A DNA stretch of 21,872 nt from JBOGJI01 sp050747865. Lineage in GTDB: Bacteria > Acidobacteriota > Thermoanaerobaculia > Multivoradales > JAHEKO01. Numbering within the stretch: position 1 is the first letter of the stretch; every line of letters starts with the position of its first letter. Below are positions 1-7,734 of this stretch, piece after piece. The notes under the pieces are model-generated. The model did no database searches and was not told the DNA's origin. It saw only the letters and a list, made by a program, of their open reading frames with translations. A program made the translations under genes and the position numbers. The stretch lies in NCBI GenBank assembly GCA_050747865.1, contig JBOGJI010000353.1, forward strand, positions 1-21,872. The letters run 5' to 3'.

Positions 1-1
1 G

Positions 2-2626
2 CCGTGGAGCCTGCCGCGCGACTGGGGCCGCGTCCTCGGCGCCGCCGTGCTCGCCGCCGTGGCGGGCGGCCAGCTCTACGCGCTCGCCGCGAGTCGGATC
101 CTCGAACCGAGTGCGGGTAGCGAGCGCGTTCCCTCGACGGCGGAGCTGGGGCTGGAAGCCCGCACCCTCGAACAGCAGTTCCGGCAGGTATCCCTGCCGG
201 CCTGGAGGGTTCCCGACTCCGAGCACGGCCAGCTCCAGGACGTGGCGCTGGCGCTGTGGCGCCAGTCGCCTCTCGCCCGTCGCGGGGTGCTCTCCGCCCT
301 CACCGTGGAGCGCGCCGGGCGCGCGCTCTCGAGCTTCGCCTTCGGTCTCCCGATGACGAAATCCGCTCGTCTCGATTCCAACCCCAGCCGTTTGCAGGAG
401 CTCCGCCTTCCCGGCTGGGACGACACGTTGATCGAGGGAGAAGGGATCCTCGACGGTCTGGGCGCGGGCGTGCGGCTGCGGTATTGGGCCCTGCTGCGCC
501 CGGGCTTCCGCACCGGGGGTCCCCTGACCCCGGATCTCGCCGTCGGCCTGGTGCGGGGACCTCCCGACGCTGGACGTCTGGCGACGGCGGCCGGCAGATT
601 CTCGGCCGCGACCGAGGCAGCCGAGCTGCGGCCTCGGCCCTGGTCGGCGCCGTTGCGCCGCCTCGAGCCGCTGCTCGCGCGGCAGGACCTGGGCCGAGGG
701 TTGGGCCTGGCCGGCCGTGTCCTCGTGGCGGCGGCCGGAGTCGCCGCCGTTCTGCTGCTCCTCACCGTGCCCGCGGCGCGGATCCGCCAGATCCTCGACC
801 GGGCCTGGAGCTCCTACTCCCAGCGCCTGGTCGCCGTCTTCGCCCTGCTGGTCCTGGCGACCCTGATCCCGCTGCAGACCGTGCTGGTGGGCATGGTGAG
901 CCGGCGCATGGACGCGGAGCAGCTCCAGCGCGGCATGGCGGCTCTGGAGTCGACGCAGCGGGTGCTCGGCGAATACGTCGATTCCCTGCCGCCCGGCTTC
1001 GGCGTGCAGACCACACTCGACGACGAGCTCCTGAGCTGGCTGGCGCGCGTCATCCACCACGAGGTCAACCTCTACTGGGACAGCTCGGTCTACGCCTCCA
1101 GCCGGCGCGAGCTGTTCACCGCCGGCCTGCTGCCGGTGCGCATCCCCGGCGAGATCTATGCCGACCTGGCGCTCTCCGGCGCGCCCGTGAGCTTCCGGCG
1201 CAACCGGGTGGGAGAGACCAGCTATCTGGAGATCTACGCGCCGCTGCGCGTGCCGGGGCTGCCGTCGCAGGAGAAGCTCTTCCTTGCCATCCCGCTGCTC
1301 GCCCAGCAGGAGGCGGTGGCGGCGGAGGTGGAGACGCTGCGCCGCCGCACGCTGCTGACGGCGGGCGCCCTCTTCCTCATCCTGCTGGCCGTCGGTACCA
1401 CCCTGGCACGCAGCTTCAGCGGGCCCCTGCGCGCGATGGCGGACGGCACGCGCCGCATCGCCGGCGGCGCCGAGCGCCTCGATCTCAAGCCGGGATTCCG
1501 CGAGCTGGCGACGCTGGCCCGGGCGATCGACGACATGGCGCATCGCATCGGCGAGGGCCGCCGGCGCCTGCTCAGCGAGAAGCAGCTCGTCGATCGCGTG
1601 GTGGACAGCGTCACCTCGGCCGTCGTCTCCCTGGACGGCCGGGGGCGTGTGCTGCTCTGCAATCGTGTCGCCCGCGAGCTGCTCGGGGTCGAGCCCGGCG
1701 GCGACCTCAGGCGGGCCCTCTCCGGACGGCAGGAGATGCGACCGGTTCTCGAGGCTCTGGAGGCGGCGCCCGGGGCGCCGCTGGCGCGCACCGTGCGGCT
1801 GCCGCCGGCGCAAGTGGATGCGGACGAACGCGAATGGGCGATCGTCGTCACGCCGCTGCCGCACGGCGACGAGCCCTCGACCCTGCTGGTGGTCGAAGAC
1901 ATCACCGAGGTGCTGCGCGGCCAGCGTCTGCAGGCGTGGGCGGAGATGGCGCGTATCATCGCCCACGAGATCAAGAACCCGCTGACCCCGATCCGGCTGT
2001 CGGCCGAGCATCTCAGGGGGGTCTACGAGGCGGACCCGCAAGGGGTCGGGCGCGTGCTGGAACGGTGCACCGATAACATCCTGAGCCAGGTGGAGGAGCT
2101 GCGGCAGATCGCCGGAGAGTTCGCGACCTTCAGCCAGATCCCTCGCCTCGAGCGCCAGGAGGCCGACCTGGTCGATCTGGTCCGCGAGACGGTGGCGGCC
2201 TACGAGACCGGTGGTGCCTCGGCTCCGTGGATCCGGGTCACCACCGCGCCCTCGGCGTGCCGGCTCGACCTCGACACTCGCCTGGTGGGCCGCGCCCTGC
2301 GCAATCTGCTCGAGAACGCCCTGCGCGCCACCGGGCCCGCCGGCAGGGTGGAGGTTCGGGTCGAGACGGGCGAAGACGCCGTCTCGGTCGTCGTCGCGGA
2401 CAGCGGTCCGGGGGTTCCGGCCGAGATGCTGGCGCGCATCTTCGATCCCTACTTCTCGACCCGCGAGGGAGGCACGGGACTCGGGCTGCAGATCAGCCGC
2501 CGCATCGCCGAAGAGCACGGAGGTTCGTTGGCGGCGCGCAATCACTCACACCTCGGGGGACTGGAGGTGGAGCTCCGCCTCCCACGGATCCCGGTAACGA
2601 GCCGCATGGAGGCTGGGAGCCTGTGA
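2..2626 (+). CDS. NtrY-like membrane sensor histidine kinase (5' end outside window)
   Basis: Membrane-bound two-component sensor kinase that autophosphorylates a histidine and passes the phosphate to a response regulator not seen here. The frame is open to the left edge, so the true start probably lies outside; the first start codon inside is GTG at 47. Numbered from 47, hydrophobic segments lie near residues 1-16, 225-245, 262-285 and 432-452. A long extracytoplasmic region separates the last two. A HAMP linker follows (about 453-505), then a PAS-like domain (about 515-625). The HisKA motif AHEIKNPLTPIRLS places the phosphorylated His at 640. The ATPase domain shows NLLENAL (N box), DSGPGVP (G1) and GGTGLGLQI (G2). 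All catalytic motifs are present, so the kinase should be active. The domain order resembles NtrY of NtrY/NtrX, but the signal sensed cannot be read. Its stop overlaps the next start (GTGA), implying co-translation. Confidence 0.9.
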   Translation, partial: PWSLPRDWGRVLGAAVLAAVAGGQLYALAASRILEPSAGSERVPSTAELGLEARTLEQQFRQVSLPAWRVPDSEHGQLQDVALALWRQSPLARRGVLSALTVERAGRALSSFAFGLPMTKSARLDSNPSRLQELRLPGWDDTLIEGEGILDGLGAGVRLRYWALLRPGFRTGGPLTPDLAVGLVRGPPDAGRLATAAGRFSAATEAAELRPRPWSAPLRRLEPLLARQDLGRGLGLAGRVLVAAAGVAAVLLLLTVPAARIRQILDRAWSSYSQRLVAVFALLVLATLIPLQTVLVGMVSRRMDAEQLQRGMAALESTQRVLGEYVDSLPPGFGVQTTLDDELLSWLARVIHHEVNLYWDSSVYASSRRELFTAGLLPVRIPGEIYADLALSGAPVSFRRNRVGETSYLEIYAPLRVPGLPSQEKLFLAIPLLAQQEAVAAEVETLRRRTLLTAGALFLILLAVGTTLARSFSGPLRAMADGTRRIAGGAERLDLKPGFRELATLARAIDDMAHRIGEGRRRLLSEKQLVDRVVDSVTSAVVSLDGRGRVLLCNRVARELLGVEPGGDLRRALSGRQEMRPVLEALEAAPGAPLARTVRLPPAQVDADEREWAIVVTPLPHGDEPSTLLVVEDITEVLRGQRLQAWAEMARIIAHEIKNPLTPIRLSAEHLRGVYEADPQGVGRVLERCTDNILSQVEELRQIAGEFATFSQIPRLERQEADLVDLVRETVAAYETGGASAPWIRVTTAPSACRLDLDTRLVGRALRNLLENALRATGPAGRVEVRVETGEDAVSVVVADSGPGVPAEMLARIFDPYFSTREGGTGLGLQISRRIAEEHGGSLAARNHSHLGGLEVELRLPRIPVTSRMEAGSL

Positions 2627-3450
2627 ACAGGCGTGATTCTCTGCCACGTCGAATGATCGGTTGGCTGCTGTTGCTTTCCCTCGGTGGCTGCAGCGAGGCG
2701 CCGGCGACACCGGGCGTCGAGACCGTGGCCGCGGAGCAGGGCGCCGGCAATCCCGCCCCCGCCGTCCAGCGGCTCACCGTAAAGATCCTGCGCACGCTGC
2801 CACACGACCCGAATGCCTTCACCCAGGGCCTGCTCTGGCATAAAGGGACCCTCTACGAGAGCACCGGCCGCTATGGCGTGTCCTCGCTGCGGCGGGTGAG
2901 CACGCGAACAGGAGAGGTGGAGCAACAAGTCGCCCTGCCGCCGGAGCTCTTCGGCGAAGGCCTGGCCCTGGTGGGCGACGAGCTGATCCAGCTCACCTGG
3001 CTCGAGGGAGTGGCGCGGCGCTACCGGCTCGCCGACCTGGCGCTGGTGGGGCAGTGGAGCTACGGCGGCGAGGGCTGGGGCCTGTGCTGGGACGGCCGCC
3101 GGCTGGTCATGACCGACGGCGGCGACGAGCTGCAGATCCGCGATGCCGACGAGTTCACGGTGGTCGACCGCCGGCGCGTGACACTTCTCGGCCGCCCGCT
3201 GGATCGGCTGAACGAGCTGGAGTGCGCCGAGGGCTGGGTGTACGCCAACCGCCTGGGCAGCACGACGATCTACCGCATCGACCCGCAAAGCGGAGAGGTC
3301 ACCGCGACGATCGACGCGAGCGCTCTGTCACCCGCGGAGCCGCAGCCGGAGCAGGTGCTCAACGGCATCGCCTACGACCCGCGGACGCAGCACTTCTACC
3401 TGACCGGAAAGCTCTGGTCCAATCTCTACGAGGTCGTGTTCGTGCCGTGA
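2623..3450 (+). CDS. Glutaminyl-peptide cyclotransferase, lipoprotein
   Basis: Converts N-terminal glutamine of peptides or proteins to pyroglutamate, releasing ammonia (plant/bacterial-type glutamine cyclotransferase, a five-bladed propeller fold). The start is GTG at 2623, overlapping the kinase stop by 4 nt and giving 275 residues. Residues 11-23 form a hydrophobic segment ending in the lipobox LGGC, so Cys23 is the probable lipidation site and the enzyme should sit in the periplasm on a membrane. Family landmarks are FTQGLLW and LYESTGRYG near residues 65-85, LNELE about two thirds along, and NGIAYD plus LTGKLWSNLYEV at the C-terminus. The length fits a family member of about 250 residues plus a leader. 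Coupling to the histidine kinase is intriguing but no functional link is known to me. The open frame extends far upstream, but that part is a shadow of the kinase gene. Confidence 0.88.
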   Translation: MNRRDSLPRRMIGWLLLLSLGGCSEAPATPGVETVAAEQGAGNPAPAVQRLTVKILRTLPHDPNAFTQGLLWHKGTLYESTGRYGVSSLRRVSTRTGEVEQQVALPPELFGEGLALVGDELIQLTWLEGVARRYRLADLALVGQWSYGGEGWGLCWDGRRLVMTDGGDELQIRDADEFTVVDRRRVTLLGRPLDRLNELECAEGWVYANRLGSTTIYRIDPQSGEVTATIDASALSPAEPQPEQVLNGIAYDPRTQHFYLTGKLWSNLYEVVFVP

Positions 3451-3454
3451 GGGC

Positions 3455-3745
3455 CTACCGGACCTCGGCTTCGACGCCCAACATGCGGGCCCACGCTTGG
3501 CGCAGATTCTCGGGCAGGTCGAGGCTGGGGAAGATCGACCGCACGGACTCGCGGTCGACGTAGGACCAGATGTCCTCCCACTCCGCGTAGCGCAGCAGAT
3601 GCGAGATCGCCCAGGCGCGGCGCACCGCGTCGTCGCCGGCCAGGATCTCCTTGAGCTCCGCCTCGGTGATCGGGTCCTCGGGGAAGAAGTAGAGAGTCTC
3701 GGCGCTCTCGTCAGCGGATCCGGGTGTCTTCTTCGCGGCTGCCAT
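3455..3745 (-). CDS. Small conserved-looking hypothetical protein (96 aa)
   Basis: Unrecognised 96-residue soluble protein. After a Lys/Ala/Ser-rich start (about 18 residues) it has an acidic, probably helical body with motifs EAELKEILAGDD, AWAISHLLRYAEWEDIW and SLDLPENLRQAWARMLGVE. There is no membrane segment or signal. The pattern of short helices ending in a Leu-Pro-Glu-Asn-Leu-Arg stretch recalls small DUF proteins sometimes annotated beside nucleotidyltransferase-type toxins, but no toxin partner lies nearby. The start is ATG at 3745; the frame stays open further upstream across alanine dehydrogenase, but that part reads as an antisense shadow. Its stop lies 4 nt from the convergent cyclotransferase stop. 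A TATACT -10 box lies just upstream, suggesting its own promoter and a very short leader. Confidence 0.7.
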   Translation of the reverse strand: MAAAKKTPGSADESAETLYFFPEDPITEAELKEILAGDDAVRRAWAISHLLRYAEWEDIWSYVDRESVRSIFPSLDLPENLRQAWARMLGVEAEVR

Positions 3746-3758
3746 GGCCTCGACACGC

Positions 3759-3764
3759 AGTATA
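3759..3764 (-). promoter_or_regulatory. Candidate -10 box for the small hypothetical gene
   Basis: TATACT on the minus strand (5 of 6 to the sigma-70 consensus), 13 nt before the ATG at 3745. This implies a leader of only a few bases. No convincing -35 is visible at 17 bp, and the box overlaps a GTATAC palindrome. Confidence 0.35.
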
Positions 3765-3807
3765 CATATCACCGTGCTCCATGAGCGCACTTCGTGCGCA
3801 GGCACCC

Positions 3808-3837
3808 TTGACCGAGGCCGACCCGATCTCGTAGATT
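3808..3837 (+). promoter_or_regulatory. Sigma-70-like promoter for tRNA-Gly(CCC)
   Basis: A -35 TTGACC (3808-3813, 5 of 6) and a -10 TAGATT (3832-3837, 4 of 6) are separated by 18 bp. Transcription would start about 6 nt before the mature tRNA 5' end at 3850, which is typical of tRNA genes. Confidence 0.65.
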
Positions 3838-3849
3838 CCGTGACCGCCG

Positions 3850-3925
3850 GCGGGCATAACTCAGCTGGTAGAGTGCAAGCTTCCCAAGCTTGATGTCGCG
3901 GGTTCGAGTCCCGTTGCCCGCTCCA
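3850..3925 (+). tRNA. tRNA-Gly (anticodon CCC)
   Basis: A complete 76-nt cloverleaf. The acceptor arms GCGGGCA and TGCCCGC pair perfectly. The D-stem is ACTC/GAGT, and the anticodon stem CAAGC/GCTTG encloses loop TTCCCAA, giving anticodon CCC. The T-arm is GCGGG TTCGAGT CCCGT. The discriminator is T and the 3' CCA is encoded. It reads GGG glycine codons, which are expected to be common in such GC-rich DNA. Confidence 0.95.
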
Positions 3926-3985
3926 GGTCGTGATCCCACAACCCCAAAACGCGCACAGCGAACTCATCGGGAGGCGTAGACCGCG

Positions 3986-5098
3986 GTGAAGATCGGTGTT
4001 CCTCGCGAGATCAAGGACCACGAGTATCGTGTTGGCCTGGTGCCCGCCGCGGTGGTCGAGCTGACCCACGCCGGCCACGAGGTCTTTCTGGAGAAGGGTG
4101 CGGGTCAGGGTAGCGGCATCGAGGACTCCGAATACGAGCAGGCCGGGGGCAAGCTCCTTCCCGACGCGGCCGCGATCTACGAGACCGCCGACATGGTGGT
4201 CAAGGTCAAGGAGCCGATCGCGCCGGAATACGAGCTCTTGAAGCCCGAGCAGGCCCTGTTCACCTATCTCCACCTGGCGCCGCTGCCCGAGCTGACCCAG
4301 GTGCTGCTCGACAAGCGGATCACCGGCATCGCCTACGAGACGATCACCGACGAGCGCGGCGGGCTGCCGCTCTTGACCCCGATGTCCGAGGTGGCGGGCC
4401 GCATGTCGGTGCTGATGGGCGCCTACTTCCTGCAGCGGCCCGCGGGCGGGCGGGGAACCCTGCTCTCCGGCGTCCCCGGAGTGCCGCCCGGCGACGTGGT
4501 GATCCTCGGCGGCGGCATCGTGGGCTTGAACGCCGCCAAGATGGCGCTCGGCCTCGGCGGCCGGGTGACGATCCTGGAGACCAGCGTCGAGCGCATGCGC
4601 TTCCTGGACAACACCTTCCACGGCGCCATCACCACCGTGGCCAGCAACCGCCACAACCTGATCTCGGGCATGGCGCGCGCCGACCTGCTGATCGGCGCGG
4701 TGCTGATCCCCGGCCGCGCGGCGCCGAAGCTGGTGACCCGCGAGATGCTGGCCGAGATGAAGCCCGGAGCCGTGGTCGTCGACGTCTCGGTCGACCAGGG
4801 AGGCTGCTTCGAGACCACGCGCCCAACCACCCACTCCGATCCCGTCTACGAGGTCGACGGCATCGTCCACTATTGCGTCGCCAACATGCCGGGCGCCGTC
4901 CCCCGCACCTCCACCTTCGCCTTGAACAACGTCACCCTGCCCTACGCCCTGGCCCTGGCCAACCGTGGCGTGGTCGACGCCGTGAGGCGCGACTCCGGCC
5001 TCGCCGACGGCGTCAACACCTACAAGGGCGAGATCACCTGCCAGCCGGTGGCCGAGTCCCAGGACCGCCCTTACCGCCCCCTCACCGATCTCCTCTGA
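3986..5098 (+). CDS. ald: Alanine dehydrogenase
   Basis: NAD-dependent oxidative deamination of L-alanine to pyruvate and ammonia, reversible; cytoplasmic, usually hexameric. At 370 residues it has the standard family length. The residues known to matter in Ald are at their usual positions: Arg15 (EYRVG), Lys75 (KVKEP), His96 (YLHLAPL) and Asp270 (DVSVDQGG). The Rossmann dinucleotide motif GGGIVGLNA spans 175-183. The start is GTG at 3986, with a good ribosome site GGGAGG about 10 nt upstream. It is a single-gene unit downstream of tRNA-Gly. Its 3' end overlaps the convergent rluD-type gene by 17 bp. Confidence 0.96.
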   Translation: MKIGVPREIKDHEYRVGLVPAAVVELTHAGHEVFLEKGAGQGSGIEDSEYEQAGGKLLPDAAAIYETADMVVKVKEPIAPEYELLKPEQALFTYLHLAPLPELTQVLLDKRITGIAYETITDERGGLPLLTPMSEVAGRMSVLMGAYFLQRPAGGRGTLLSGVPGVPPGDVVILGGGIVGLNAAKMALGLGGRVTILETSVERMRFLDNTFHGAITTVASNRHNLISGMARADLLIGAVLIPGRAAPKLVTREMLAEMKPGAVVVDVSVDQGGCFETTRPTTHSDPVYEVDGIVHYCVANMPGAVPRTSTFALNNVTLPYALALANRGVVDAVRRDSGLADGVNTYKGEITCQPVAESQDRPYRPLTDLL

Positions 5099-6173
5099 AG
5101 CGCCGCCGGCGCCGCGTCGCGACGGCCTCTCCAATCACGGTGTCCTCGTCGCGGGCAACGTCAGCGCCGCCCGTGGTGCCCAGATCGGCTACCGCGTCGG
5201 CATTCGTCGGTCGGGCAGGGGCAACCGGTAGCGGGGCGGCAGCGACGGCCATCCAGAGAACTTCGAGATCGGCGGGGGGCGGCGCTTTCAGTTCAAGGGG
5301 CTCGCCGGTGGTGGGGTGCTGGAGTCCTAGCCGCCAGGCGTGGAGGCCCGGTCGGGGGAAGTCGCGGAGCACGCGTTGCAGGTCGCGGGGGGCCTCCTTC
5401 CAGCGCGCCTCGCCGTAGACGGGGTCGCCCACCAGCGCGTGGCGGGCGTACTTGAGGTGGACGCGGATCTGATGGGTGCGGCCGGTCTCGAGCCGGACTT
5501 CGACCAGGCTCACCGGGCCGGCCGCCGCCAGCCGGCGCAGGCGGGAGCGGGCGGGGCGCCCGTCGGGGCGCACCGTCATCTCCTTGCGATGCGTCGGATG
5601 CCGGCCGACGGGGAAGTCGAGAACCCGCTCGTCGGGCCCGGGATCTCCCCAGACCACGGCCAGATAGCGCTTGTCGATGCGGCGCTCCGCGAAGGCTCGG
5701 GAGAGCGCGCGGTAGGCCCTGTCGGTTCGGGCGACCAGCAGCACGCCGCTGGTGTCCTTGTCCAGACGGTGCACGATGCCGGGGCGCCCCAGGCTGCCGA
5801 CCGCGGCCAGGTCGGGATAGTGCTCCAGGAGTCGATGGACGAGCGTGCCTGTGCTGCGCCCGGCGCCCGGATGCACGGTCAGGCCGGCCGGCTTGTCGAG
5901 GGCCAGGAGATCCGCGTCCTCGTAGAGCAAGGACAGCTCGCCGGGCTCCGGCGCGAGCGCGGTCTCGGCGGCGGGCGGTATGTGGCAGCGGATGACCTCG
6001 CCGGCGGCCACCGGCTGGGACGGTCGCGCCGGCGTGCCGCCGACCGAGATGTGACCCTCGCGAATCCAGCGCTGCACTCGATTGCGAGGCAGGTCGAGGC
6101 GCGCGGCGACGTGCCGGTCGAGGCGCTCGCCGGCCTCGTCCACCCGCACCGCCCAGGTCTCTTCGCGATTCAC
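5082..6173 (-). CDS. rluD: RluD-family 23S rRNA pseudouridine synthase
   Basis: Isomerises specific uridines of large-subunit rRNA to pseudouridine. An N-terminal S4 RNA-binding domain (about residues 14-62) precedes the RluA/RluD catalytic domain. The catalytic motif HRLDKDTSG carries Asp138, close to Asp139 of E. coli RluD. The later motifs GRTHQIRVHL and VGDPVYG are intact. The protein has 363 residues; the last ~50 are an Ala/Pro-rich tail ending in a basic RRRRRFRGDR stretch beyond the usual family end. The start is GTG at 6173, overlapping the lspA stop by 4 nt. The lspA-rluD neighbourhood is common in bacteria. RluD is favoured over RluA/RluC because of the S4 domain plus this context, but the exact target uridine is inferred. 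Confidence 0.9.
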   Translation of the reverse strand: MNREETWAVRVDEAGERLDRHVAARLDLPRNRVQRWIREGHISVGGTPARPSQPVAAGEVIRCHIPPAAETALAPEPGELSLLYEDADLLALDKPAGLTVHPGAGRSTGTLVHRLLEHYPDLAAVGSLGRPGIVHRLDKDTSGVLLVARTDRAYRALSRAFAERRIDKRYLAVVWGDPGPDERVLDFPVGRHPTHRKEMTVRPDGRPARSRLRRLAAAGPVSLVEVRLETGRTHQIRVHLKYARHALVGDPVYGEARWKEAPRDLQRVLRDFPRPGLHAWRLGLQHPTTGEPLELKAPPPADLEVLWMAVAAAPLPVAPARPTNADAVADLGTTGGADVARDEDTVIGEAVATRRRRRFRGDR

Positions 6174-6700
6174 AGGCTCTCAGCCTGCGACACCGGGGCG
6201 CGCCGACGCGCCAGGAGCAGCTCGAACGCCATGAGGACGATGCCCACGGTGATCGCGCTGTCGGCGACGTTGAAGGTGTGCCAGTGCCAGTCGCCGACAT
6301 AGAAATCGATGAAGTCGGTGACCGCGCCGGCCGCGATCCGATCGAGCAGATTGCCGACCGCGCCGCCGAGAACGAGCGACAGCGAGGTCAGCAGCAGGCG
6401 TTGGTCGGCCGGCGTGCGGAAGAAGTAGTAGCCGATCACGCCCAGGGCCACGAGACCGAGCGCGGTGAGCAGCAGGGTCGCGGTCAGGTCACCATGGGCG
6501 GGCAGCAGCCCGAACGCGACGCCGGTGTTGCTCACGTGCGTGAAGTCCAGGCAGCCGGGGATGACAGGGACGCTCTCGTGCAGATCGAGACGTCGCTCGA
6601 CCAGCCACTTCGACCACTGGTCGGCGGCGAGCACCGCCAGGGCGATCAGCAGGAAGCGTGGCTTGGTCCGAGCGTCCGACGAGAGGCGGGGATTCGGCAT
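6170..6700 (-). CDS. lspA: Lipoprotein signal peptidase (SPase II)
   Basis: Integral membrane aspartyl protease that cleaves signal peptides of prolipoproteins after diacylglyceryl transfer. The protein has 176 residues and about four hydrophobic segments (near 14-30, 72-93, 102-118, 145-163). Family motifs are DQWSKWLV, NTGVAFGL, GGAVGNLLDR and FNVADSAITVG. The catalytic Asp pair corresponds to Asp129 (TDFIDF) and Asp147 (VADS). The start is ATG at 6700. It lies 12 nt downstream of acpS and overlaps rluD by 4 nt. Putative substrates in this window include the cyclotransferase (2623) and the cohesin-like lipoprotein (11037). Confidence 0.96.
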   Translation of the reverse strand: MPNPRLSSDARTKPRFLLIALAVLAADQWSKWLVERRLDLHESVPVIPGCLDFTHVSNTGVAFGLLPAHGDLTATLLLTALGLVALGVIGYYFFRTPADQRLLLTSLSLVLGGAVGNLLDRIAAGAVTDFIDFYVGDWHWHTFNVADSAITVGIVLMAFELLLARRRAPVSQAESL

Positions 6701-6712
6701 GGCGTCGCAAGC

Positions 6713-7105
6713 TTAGTGCAGCCGCTGGGGCGGCCCGCTCTCCAGGACGGCGACCGCGACGGCCATGCCGCCGTCGTGGCTGATCGACAGGTGAATGCGC
6801 GTGACGCCGAGAGCCTCGGCACGCCGTGACGCCACGCCGTGGAGGCGCACTCCCGGAGCGCCTCGATCGTCGCGCGCCACCTCGATCTGGTGGAAGGCCA
6901 GCCCCTCCGCCCATCCCGTCCCGAGCGCCTTGAGAACCGCCTCTTTGGCGGCAAACAACCCAGCCAGGCGCTGCGGGCCGGGAGAGCCGGAGACCGTCTC
7001 GGAGGCGCAGCAGACGCGTTCTACGAAGCGCCGGCCGTGCCGTTCCAAGGCGGCCTCGATGCGAGCCACGGCGACGAGATCGACACCGATGCCGGTGACG
7101 CTCAA
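6713..7105 (-). CDS. acpS: Holo-[acyl-carrier-protein] synthase
   Basis: Transfers 4'-phosphopantetheine from CoA to apo-ACP, needed for fatty-acid synthesis. The start is TTG at 7105, overlapping the upstream stop as TTGA and giving 130 residues, the usual AcpS length. Magnesium-binding residues are visible as Asp9 (GIGVDLV) and Glu55 (FAAKEAVLKALGTG). The C-terminal LSISHDGGMAVAVAVLE matches the family's conserved SxSH segment. The segment normally written FTxxE...YC is divergent (VCCASETVSG). The open frame extends far upstream, but that part is a shadow of thiE. Confidence 0.92.
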   Translation of the reverse strand: MSVTGIGVDLVAVARIEAALERHGRRFVERVCCASETVSGSPGPQRLAGLFAAKEAVLKALGTGWAEGLAFHQIEVARDDRGAPGVRLHGVASRRAEALGVTRIHLSISHDGGMAVAVAVLESGPPQRLH

Positions 7106-7734
7106 GACGCGAAGCGCTCCCCGATCAGGCGGACCGTATCCTCGAGCTCTTCGCCAGGCGCCTGGAAGAGACGGATGGCGGCGACCCCCCAGGCCCCGGC
7201 GGAGGCCAGCTCGGTGAATCGTTCCTCCGTCACGCCACCGATCGCCAGCACGGGCAGCTCTTGGGAGCATGCCGCGCGCAGCGCCTGCAGCCCCTGCGGC
7301 GGGCCGAAGCGGGTTTTGGCGGGGGTGGCGAAAACCGGTCCGAAGGTCACGTAATCCGCTCCGTCCTCGGCGGCGCCAACGATCTCCGCTTGGGCGTGCG
7401 TCGAGCGTCCGACCGTGGCCGCCTGGCCCATCTCCCTGCGGACGGCCGCGGTCGGCAGGCCGTCCGCCGGCAGATGGACGCCGTCGGCTCCGGCGGCCAT
7501 GGCCACGTCGAAGCGCCCGTTCACCAGGACGCGGAGACGACCGGCCGACGCCTGCACCGCCGTACACACCAGCTCTAGCAGGCGCCCGTCGGGCACTGCC
7601 TTCTCGCGGATCTCCACCGCCTCGACGCCGGCGGCCGCCACGCGCTCCACCCACGCGCCGATGGCGTCCGGCGGATCTCCCTCGCCGGCGCTGATGGCGA
7701 GGCTCCTGGGGGGCGGTCGCCTATCGCGCCGCAC
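7102..7734 (-). CDS. ThiE/TenI-family protein (thiamine phosphate synthase-like)
   Basis: TIM-barrel protein of the thiamine-phosphate synthase/TenI family. The start is GTG at 7734, giving 210 residues, and overlaps the upstream membrane-protein gene by 14 nt. Recognisable motifs are EIREK (about 41-45), VLVNGRFDVAMAAGADGVHL (69-88), VGRSTH (108-113), YVTFGPVFATPAK (128-140) and VLAIGGV. Compared with canonical ThiE, the N-terminal (V/I)TD strand reads AISAGE, the VND motif reads VNG (Gly73 replaces Asp), and GVHLGQ reads GVHLPA. These substitutions fall at positions expected to bind Mg-pyrophosphate. A TenI-like role (thiazole tautomerase) or another activity is therefore possible. No other thiamine gene is nearby. 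Confidence 0.8.
   Translation of the reverse strand: MRRDRRPPPRSLAISAGEGDPPDAIGAWVERVAAAGVEAVEIREKAVPDGRLLELVCTAVQASAGRLRVLVNGRFDVAMAAGADGVHLPADGLPTAAVRREMGQAATVGRSTHAQAEIVGAAEDGADYVTFGPVFATPAKTRFGPPQGLQALRAACSQELPVLAIGGVTEERFTELASAGAWGVAAIRLFQAPGEELEDTVRLIGERFAS

Noticed and set aside
256..2076. 606-residue plus-strand frame overlapping the histidine kinase
   Set aside because: It is Arg/Ala/Gly/Pro-rich in an alternative frame, whereas the kinase frame has all catalytic motifs.
3746..5134. Long minus-strand open frame running on upstream of the small orphan gene
   Set aside because: It is antisense to alanine dehydrogenase, with low-complexity composition (Gly/Val/His/Asp-rich) typical of GC-rich shadow frames. 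Only the last 96 codons look like protein.
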